In this document: one piece after another, positions 60,143-64,000 of the stretch
Layout: every line of letters starts with the position of its first letter
How positions within the stretch are numbered: the first letter of the stretch is position 1
From: Microbacterium sp. AK031
Lineage (GTDB): Bacteria > Actinomycetota > Actinomycetes > Actinomycetales > Microbacteriaceae
Direction of reading: 5' to 3'
Length of the DNA: 64,000 bases
NCBI RefSeq assembly: GCF_024807145.1
Contig: NZ_JANUCA010000002.1
Span: forward strand, 310,001-374,000
Made by a program: the position numbers and the translations under genes
Notes under the pieces: model-generated
Database searches by the model: none
Seen by the model: the letters and a program-made list of their open reading frames with translations, nothing else
What the model was told of the DNA's origin: nothing

Positions 60143-60811
60143 TCACGCCCCGATGCGCCCCATCGCGGCATCGAACTCCACCGCAGAGCTGTCGCTCACG
60201 GAGTGCTGCAGCACCTGATCGAGCACATCGGGCGCGGCGGTGAAGTACGGCACACCTGCCAGGCGCAGCGACACGATGTCGTCTGCAGAGCGCAGGCTCG
60301 CCGCGAGCACGTTCGTCGCACTGCCCGCGCATACGGCCTGCATCTGGGGGATCAGCGCATCGCCGTCGACGCCGGCGTCGCGCAATCGACCGAGATAGGG
60401 CGCGATGTACGACGCGCCGACGCTCGCAGCGGCGAGCGCCTGCGCGACCGAGTACACGGCGGTGATGAGCACCGTCGCTCCGTCGGCGACGAGGGCGGAT
60501 GCCGCGGCGAAGCCCTCGGCGGTCGCCGGCACCTTCACGGCCACTCGATCGCCGAGCGCGCGGATCGTCTCGGCGTTGCGCAGCAGCTCGTCACGCGAAG
60601 CACCCCAGGTCTGGAAGAAGATCTCCTTCGCATCCTCGCCCTCCCAGCGCGCGTAGAGGTCGGGGATCTCGGTCGCCTTGCGACCACCGCGCTCGAGGAT
60701 CGTCGGGTTCGTGGTCACGCCGTGCACGACTCCGGCCGCGAGCAGTCGCGAGACGCGTTCGGTGTCGGCGCTGTCGACATACAGGCGCGGGGCGATGGCG
60801 ACAACAGGCAT
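60143..60811 (-). CDS. Small transaldolase / fructose-6-phosphate aldolase-like protein
   Basis: 222 aa, the size of FSA/TalC-type transaldolases. Asp in RLYVDSADTERV, TTNPTILERGG, Schiff-base lysine in VAVKVPATAEGF (about residue 95), YSVAQALAAASVGASYIAPYLG (Tyr, about 140). It makes or breaks ketose phosphates from dihydroxyacetone-type donors. It converges on the FCD regulator and is divergent from the ribokinase gene with two CTTGTAAYKACAGG-type sites between. CAAGGAG precedes the ATG. It may cleave the phosphorylated sugar of the FGGY kinase pathway. Confidence 0.85.
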   Translation of the reverse strand: MPVVAIAPRLYVDSADTERVSRLLAAGVVHGVTTNPTILERGGRKATEIPDLYARWEGEDAKEIFFQTWGASRDELLRNAETIRALGDRVAVKVPATAEGFAAASALVADGATVLITAVYSVAQALAAASVGASYIAPYLGRLRDAGVDGDALIPQMQAVCAGSATNVLAASLRSADDIVSLRLAGVPYFTAAPDVLDQVLQHSVSDSSAVEFDAAMGRIGA

Positions 60812-60833
60812 GAGATCTACTCCTTGTGACGAA

Positions 60834-60847
60834 CCTGTCGTTACAAG
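60834..60847. promoter_or_regulatory. Operator CTTGTAAYKACAGG, copy 3
   Basis: On the minus strand CTTGTAACGACAGG, one base different from the first tandem copy at 43320. It lies 22 bp before the transaldolase start. Confidence 0.7.
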
Positions 60848-60860
60848 TTCGGGTTCGGCT

Positions 60861-60873
60861 AATGTAATGACAG
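60861..60873. promoter_or_regulatory. Operator CTTGTAAYKACAGG, copy 4
   Basis: AATGTAATGACAGG, keeping TGTAATGACAGG with one change from the tandem copy 2 core. It lies 87 bp before the ribokinase start and in opposite orientation to copy 3. Confidence 0.6.
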
Positions 60874-60959
60874 GACTCGGCCCGTGTCAAAGGCACCGTC
60901 GCAGACGTGTCGAAGACCCAGCCGAAGACGACGCTCGTCGCAGAGGAAACAGGAGCCCC

Positions 60960-61904
60960 ATGACCGTCTCACCCACCGAAGGACGCAACGGCGTCGTCAT
61001 CGTCGGCAGCGTCACGGCGGATGTGACCACTTTCTCCCAGCGCCTCCCGGCTCGCGGAGAGACCATCCTCGGAGATCACTTCACCCTGATGCTCGGCGGC
61101 AAGGGCGCGAACCAGGCCGTAGCGGCCGGGCGCGCCGGCGCGCGAACGAGCTTCGTCGGCTGCGTCGGTGACGACCTCTTCCACGACCTGGTCGTCGACG
61201 GCCTGACGGAGGCCGGCGTCGACCTCACGCATCTGCGCACGGTCCCCGGTCCGACCGGCGTCGCGCACATCCGCGTCGACGCCTCGGCGCAGAACGACAT
61301 CGTGATGGTGCCGCTCGCGAACGCCGAGCTGAACACCGATCAGATCGATGCCGCGCTCGACGCACTCGCTCCGACCACCTCGGTGCTGCTGACCCAGCTC
61401 GAGACGCCATCCGCTCTGACTGCGCACATCACGGCCAGAGGCCGCGAACTCGGCTTCACCGTGATCCTCGATCCCGCCCCTGCCGCTCCGCTGCCCGCCG
61501 AGGTGTGGGCCGACATCGACATCGTCACGCCGAACGAGACTGAGGCGTCGGTGCTCAGCGGCATCGAGGTGACAGATGCCGCGACCGCCGAGCATGCCGG
61601 ACGCTGGTTCCTCGATCACGGCGTCGGCGCCGCAGTCATCACGCTCGCCGCTCAGGGCTCCTGCGTCGTCACGGCCGAAGGCGCGACGCTCGTGCCGCCG
61701 CTGCCGGTCGACGCCGTCGACACCACTGCGGCCGGCGACGCCTACGCCGGCTACCTCGGAGCAGCTCTCGCGAACGGGGCATCCCTGACCGAAGCCGTGC
61801 GCCTCGCCACCGCAGCCGGCGCCCTCACGGTCACGAAGCAGGGCGCCTCGCCCAGCCTGCCCGTCCGCGCCGATGTCGATGCCTTCCTGGCATCCAGAGT
61901 CTGA
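60960..61904 (+). CDS. rbsK: Ribokinase (PfkB family)
   Basis: 314 aa PfkB kinase. Signature 1 LGGKGANQAVAAGRAGART (about residue 42), signature 2 VDTTAAGDAYAGYLGAALA (about 260) with the catalytic aspartate; the AAGD variant is usual in RbsK. It phosphorylates ribose or a related pentose at O5. CAGGAG precedes the ATG 60960; longer upstream frames cross the operators. First gene of the rbsK-rbsD-GntR operon. Confidence 0.9.
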   Translation: MTVSPTEGRNGVVIVGSVTADVTTFSQRLPARGETILGDHFTLMLGGKGANQAVAAGRAGARTSFVGCVGDDLFHDLVVDGLTEAGVDLTHLRTVPGPTGVAHIRVDASAQNDIVMVPLANAELNTDQIDAALDALAPTTSVLLTQLETPSALTAHITARGRELGFTVILDPAPAAPLPAEVWADIDIVTPNETEASVLSGIEVTDAATAEHAGRWFLDHGVGAAVITLAAQGSCVVTAEGATLVPPLPVDAVDTTAAGDAYAGYLGAALANGASLTEAVRLATAAGALTVTKQGASPSLPVRADVDAFLASRV

Positions 61905-61927
61905 CCGCCAGAGATCAGGAGCCCGCG

Positions 61928-62326
61928 ATGCGCAAGACCTCGACAACCATCAACCCGGCGCTCTCACGCGTGATCAGCGAGACAGGGCACACCGACCTCA
62001 TCGTCGTGACGGATGCCGGGCTCCCGATCCCTCCCGGATCCGAACGGATCGACCTCGCCTATCGCCCTGGCGCGCCCGCGTTCTTCGACGTGCTCGACAC
62101 CGTGCTCGCCGAGCTCGTCGTCGAGGGCGCGACGGTGTCGGCCGAGGTGGCAGACCGGAGCCCAGAGGTGCTGGCCGCGCTGCGCGAACGGCTGCCCGGG
62201 ATCGAGATCGAACTCGTGCAGCACGTCGATTTCAAGAAGGTGACCCACGGCGCCCGCGCCTTCGTGCGCTCCGGAGAATTCACGCCGTACGCCAACGTCA
62301 TATTGCACGCGGGGGTTGCGTACTAG
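61928..62326 (+). CDS. rbsD: D-ribose pyranase
   Basis: 132 aa RbsD. Catalytic histidine in ISETGHTDLIVVTDAGLPIP (about residue 22), Tyr/His at the C-terminal SGEFTPYANVILHAGV. Converts pyranose to furanose forms for the kinase. TCAGGAG precedes the ATG, 23 bp after rbsK. Its stop touches the next start (TAGATG). Confidence 0.92.
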   Translation: MRKTSTTINPALSRVISETGHTDLIVVTDAGLPIPPGSERIDLAYRPGAPAFFDVLDTVLAELVVEGATVSAEVADRSPEVLAALRERLPGIEIELVQHVDFKKVTHGARAFVRSGEFTPYANVILHAGVAY

Positions 62327-63145
62327 ATGTCCGCCATCTCGACCGACGCGATCGACCGGCACTCCGCCGCGCCGATGTACGACCAGCTGCGCCAGCTCAT
62401 CATCGACGGCATCGACAGAGACGGACTGCAGCCCGGCGATCCGCTCCCCGGCGAGCACCGGCTGTGCGAGCGGTACGGTATTTCGCGCACGGTCGTGCGG
62501 CAGGCGCTCGCACAGCTCGAGCATGAGGGCCTCGTCGAACGAGTCAAGGGCAAGGGCACGTTCGTGTCGCGTCCACGCACCAGCGAGGCCCTCGTTCACA
62601 CCCTGATCGGTCTCTTCGACGACGTCGCGCGACGCGGCGGGCACGTGCACAGCGACATCCTCCGGCACGAGCACGAGGATGCCGACGCCGACGTCGCCGC
62701 GGCCCTCGAGGTGCCCGTCGGCACTCCTGTCATCGCACTTGAGCGGCTCCGCCACGTCGATGGCGAGCCGTGGTCGCTCTCCACGACGTGGATGCCCGAT
62801 GCCGTCGGCGCCCTCACCCTCGACATCGACCTGTCCGAGGCGTCGCTTTACCGCGTGCTCGCCGAGCACGGCGTCCGCGCGACCGACGGCGTACGCTCAG
62901 CGGAGGCGACCGTCGCGACCCACGATCAGGCGCAGCAGCTGGGTGTCAGTGCGGGATCGGCACTGCTGCGGCTGCGCAGCATCAGCCGGGATGCGAACGG
63001 GATGCCGATCGAGTACTTCGTCGCATTGCACCGCGGTGACCGCTCGCGGTTCGAGTTCCGGCTGCGGCAGGAGCAGTCGCAGGCATCGCTGCTCCACGTC
63101 GATGGCGACGGCGGAACGTCGCGTGCGGGTACAGTCTCTCTCTGA
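62327..63145 (+). CDS. GntR-family regulator (HutC/UTRA type)
   Basis: 272 aa. Winged helix MYDQLRQLIIDGIDRDG, PGEHRLCERYGISRTVVRQAL, LEHEGLVERVKGKGTFVSRP, then a UTRA ligand domain (ALEVPVGTPVIALERLRHVD; PIEYFVALHRGDRSRFEFRL). UTRA domains bind sugar phosphates and similar small molecules. Last gene of the rbsK-rbsD operon and the best candidate for the CTTGTAAYKACAGG sites at 43320, 60834 and 60861. The ATG directly follows the RbsD stop, so expression depends on coupling. Confidence 0.88.
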   Translation: MSAISTDAIDRHSAAPMYDQLRQLIIDGIDRDGLQPGDPLPGEHRLCERYGISRTVVRQALAQLEHEGLVERVKGKGTFVSRPRTSEALVHTLIGLFDDVARRGGHVHSDILRHEHEDADADVAAALEVPVGTPVIALERLRHVDGEPWSLSTTWMPDAVGALTLDIDLSEASLYRVLAEHGVRATDGVRSAEATVATHDQAQQLGVSAGSALLRLRSISRDANGMPIEYFVALHRGDRSRFEFRLRQEQSQASLLHVDGDGGTSRAGTVSL

Positions 63146-63172
63146 GGGTGATCGCTCCCCTCGGAAGGGACG

Positions 63173-63460
63173 ATGATGGTCGACGAACAGCCGAGACCCC
63201 CCGCCGAGCCGACGCCGCCGCTGGCTGACCTCAGCACCCGCCCGAGCCCGGTTCCCGGCCCTCTGACGAAGCCGGCGCCCGTCATCCGCGCCCAGAAGAG
63301 GAAGCGCAGGCGTTGGCTGATCCTCGGCGCCGTACTGATCGTGCTGGCAGGTCTGATCGCCGGCGGCATCGCATGGAGCAATTCCCTGCAGGCTGCACCG
63401 CAGAGCGAGCATTCGAGCTCCGCGCTCCGCGGCGAACACGCGGTGCTCCTCGCTGTCTGA
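63173..63460 (+). CDS. Small single-pass membrane protein, function unknown
   Basis: 95 aa. Pro-rich N-tail of about 40 residues, a basic KRKRRR stop-transfer stretch, one transmembrane helix ([20 protein letters not shown], about residues 47-66) and a short outside tail. The charge placement predicts the N-terminus inside. GGAAGGGACG precedes two adjacent ATGs (63173 and 63176). No family recognised. It may follow the GntR gene on the same transcript (27-bp gap). Confidence 0.65.
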   Translation: MMVDEQPRPPAEPTPPLADLSTRPSPVPGPLTKPAPVIRAQKRKRRRWLILGAVLIVLAGLIAGGIAWSNSLQAAPQSEHSSSALRGEHAVLLAV

Positions 63461-63469
63461 CCGCACAGC

Positions 63470-63475
63470 TACGCT
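63470..63475 (+). promoter_or_regulatory. -10 element of leaderless gene
   Basis: TACGCT ends 7 nt before the ATG at 63483, with no ribosome-binding site between. Confidence 0.45.
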
Positions 63476-63482
63476 CGAACCC

Positions 63483-64000
63483 ATGACCTCCTGGACCAGC
63501 ACCGCGATCTCCCTGCTGGAAGCAGATGCCAACCGCAGCGCCGACACGCATCTGCACGTCTTCCCCCTGCCGCTCGAGTGGGGCATCGACCTGTATCTCA
63601 AAGACGAATCCGTGCATCCGACCGGCTCGCTCAAGCACCGTCTGGCCCGCTCATTGCTGCTCTACGGCCTGGTGAACGGACGCATCAACGAGGGCACGAC
63701 GCTGGTCGAGGCATCCAGCGGATCGACTGCCGTGTCAGAGGCGTACTTCGCGCGCATGCTGGGACTCGACTTCGTCACTGTGGTGCCCCGCTCGACCAGC
63801 CCCGAGAAGATCGCGCTGATCGAGTTCTACGGCGGTCGCTGCCACTACGTCGACCGCGCACCCGACATGTACAGCGAGGCCGAGCGTCTGGCGGCAGAGT
63901 GCGGTGGGCACTACCTCGATCAATTCAGCTACGCAGAGCGGGCCACCGACTGGCGCGGCAACAACAACATCGCCGAGAGCGTGTTCAGCCAGCTCTCGCG
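63483..64000 (+). CDS. PLP-dependent cysteine synthase/desulfhydrase family, N-terminal part
   Basis: First 172 codons only; the gene leaves the right edge. [20 protein letters not shown] holds the PLP lysine (about residue 51), [20 protein letters not shown] the cofactor-phosphate/substrate loop, and [19 protein letters not shown] follows. The opening [20 protein letters not shown] is like the mycobacterial L-cysteine desulfhydrase Cds1 more than CysK or CysM. Role: cysteine breakdown to pyruvate, ammonia and sulfide, or a related reaction. Probably leaderless. Unrelated to the sugar island. Confidence 0.8.
   Translation, partial: MTSWTSTAISLLEADANRSADTHLHVFPLPLEWGIDLYLKDESVHPTGSLKHRLARSLLLYGLVNGRINEGTTLVEASSGSTAVSEAYFARMLGLDFVTVVPRSTSPEKIALIEFYGGRCHYVDRAPDMYSEAERLAAECGGHYLDQFSYAERATDWRGNNNIAESVFSQLS

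Noticed and set aside
60143..60811. Sulfoquinovose (sulfo-transaldolase) pathway for the small transaldolase and cupin isomerase
   Set aside because: No sulfonate exporter, sulfolactaldehyde dehydrogenase or sulfoquinovosidase (GH31) is present; the similarity is only at family level.
1..64000. tRNA, rRNA, riboswitch, prophage or plasmid-origin signals
   Set aside because: I looked for cloverleaf-like segments, conserved riboswitch cores, integrase or replication genes and found none I could support.

Overview
The window is high-GC, densely packed, and reads as chromosome of a Gram-positive actinobacterium. Proximity-type short intergenic gaps, ATGA/GTGA start-stop overlaps, many leaderless regulator genes, Tat/lipobox binding proteins and the codon style suggest Microbacteriaceae, probably Microbacterium; this is inference from style, not a database match. 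There is no rRNA, tRNA, transposase, integrase, phage gene or CRISPR array. The content is almost entirely carbon catabolism with local regulators.

Region 1 (1-3817, minus): valine/branched-acid degradation operon: methylmalonate-semialdehyde dehydrogenase, acyl-CoA dehydrogenase, 3-hydroxyisobutyrate dehydrogenase and the start of an enoyl-CoA hydratase. Region 2 (3818-6266): an ABM-domain membrane protein and a proline-rich membrane-anchored protein. Region 3 (6324-13344): L-arabinose operon (araD, araB-like, araA, aldose epimerase) with a LacI regulator, then a second LacI regulator. Region 4 (13525-18603): CUT1 sugar importer without ATPase plus ThuA-like and Gfo/Idh/MocA proteins. Region 5 (18640-35018): two related arabinoside/hemicellulose utilisation modules, each with a LacI regulator, CUT1 importer lacking an ATPase and a GH51 arabinofuranosidase; the second also has a GH3 glycosidase. 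An NAD-dependent epimerase-type dehydrogenase and a MerR regulator lie between them.

Region 6 (35103-40604, minus): 2-methylcitrate cycle (prpD, prpB, prpC) with a thiolase, led by a GntR/FCD regulator. It can consume the propionyl-CoA made by region 1. Region 7 (40679-42684): VOC protein, EamA transporter, CGNR regulator.

Region 8 (42701-63145) is a large sugar-acid/monosaccharide island. Its centre is a complete-looking non-phosphorylative L-fucose route (FucU mutarotase, fucose-type dehydrogenase, lactonase, fuconate dehydratase, SDR, FAH-family hydrolase) with its own FadR-type GntR regulator and a shared operator motif ACATCSGAT. A ribose-type ABC importer and a D-tagatose/D-allulose 3-epimerase-like enzyme sit beside it. 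On both flanks lie genes that share a different operator, CTTGTAAYKACAGG: a cupin-type phosphoglucose isomerase, an FGGY kinase operon with a 2-hydroxyacid dehydrogenase, a shikimate-dehydrogenase-like protein and a phosphotriesterase-like hydrolase on the left; a small transaldolase, ribokinase, RbsD and a GntR/UTRA regulator on the right. I could not match that enzyme set to a described pathway, and it is the best candidate in this window for something new.

Region 9 (63173-64000): a small membrane protein and the start of a PLP-dependent cysteine synthase/desulfhydrase-family gene. Several intergenic spaces carry long composite inverted repeats whose role is unclear.
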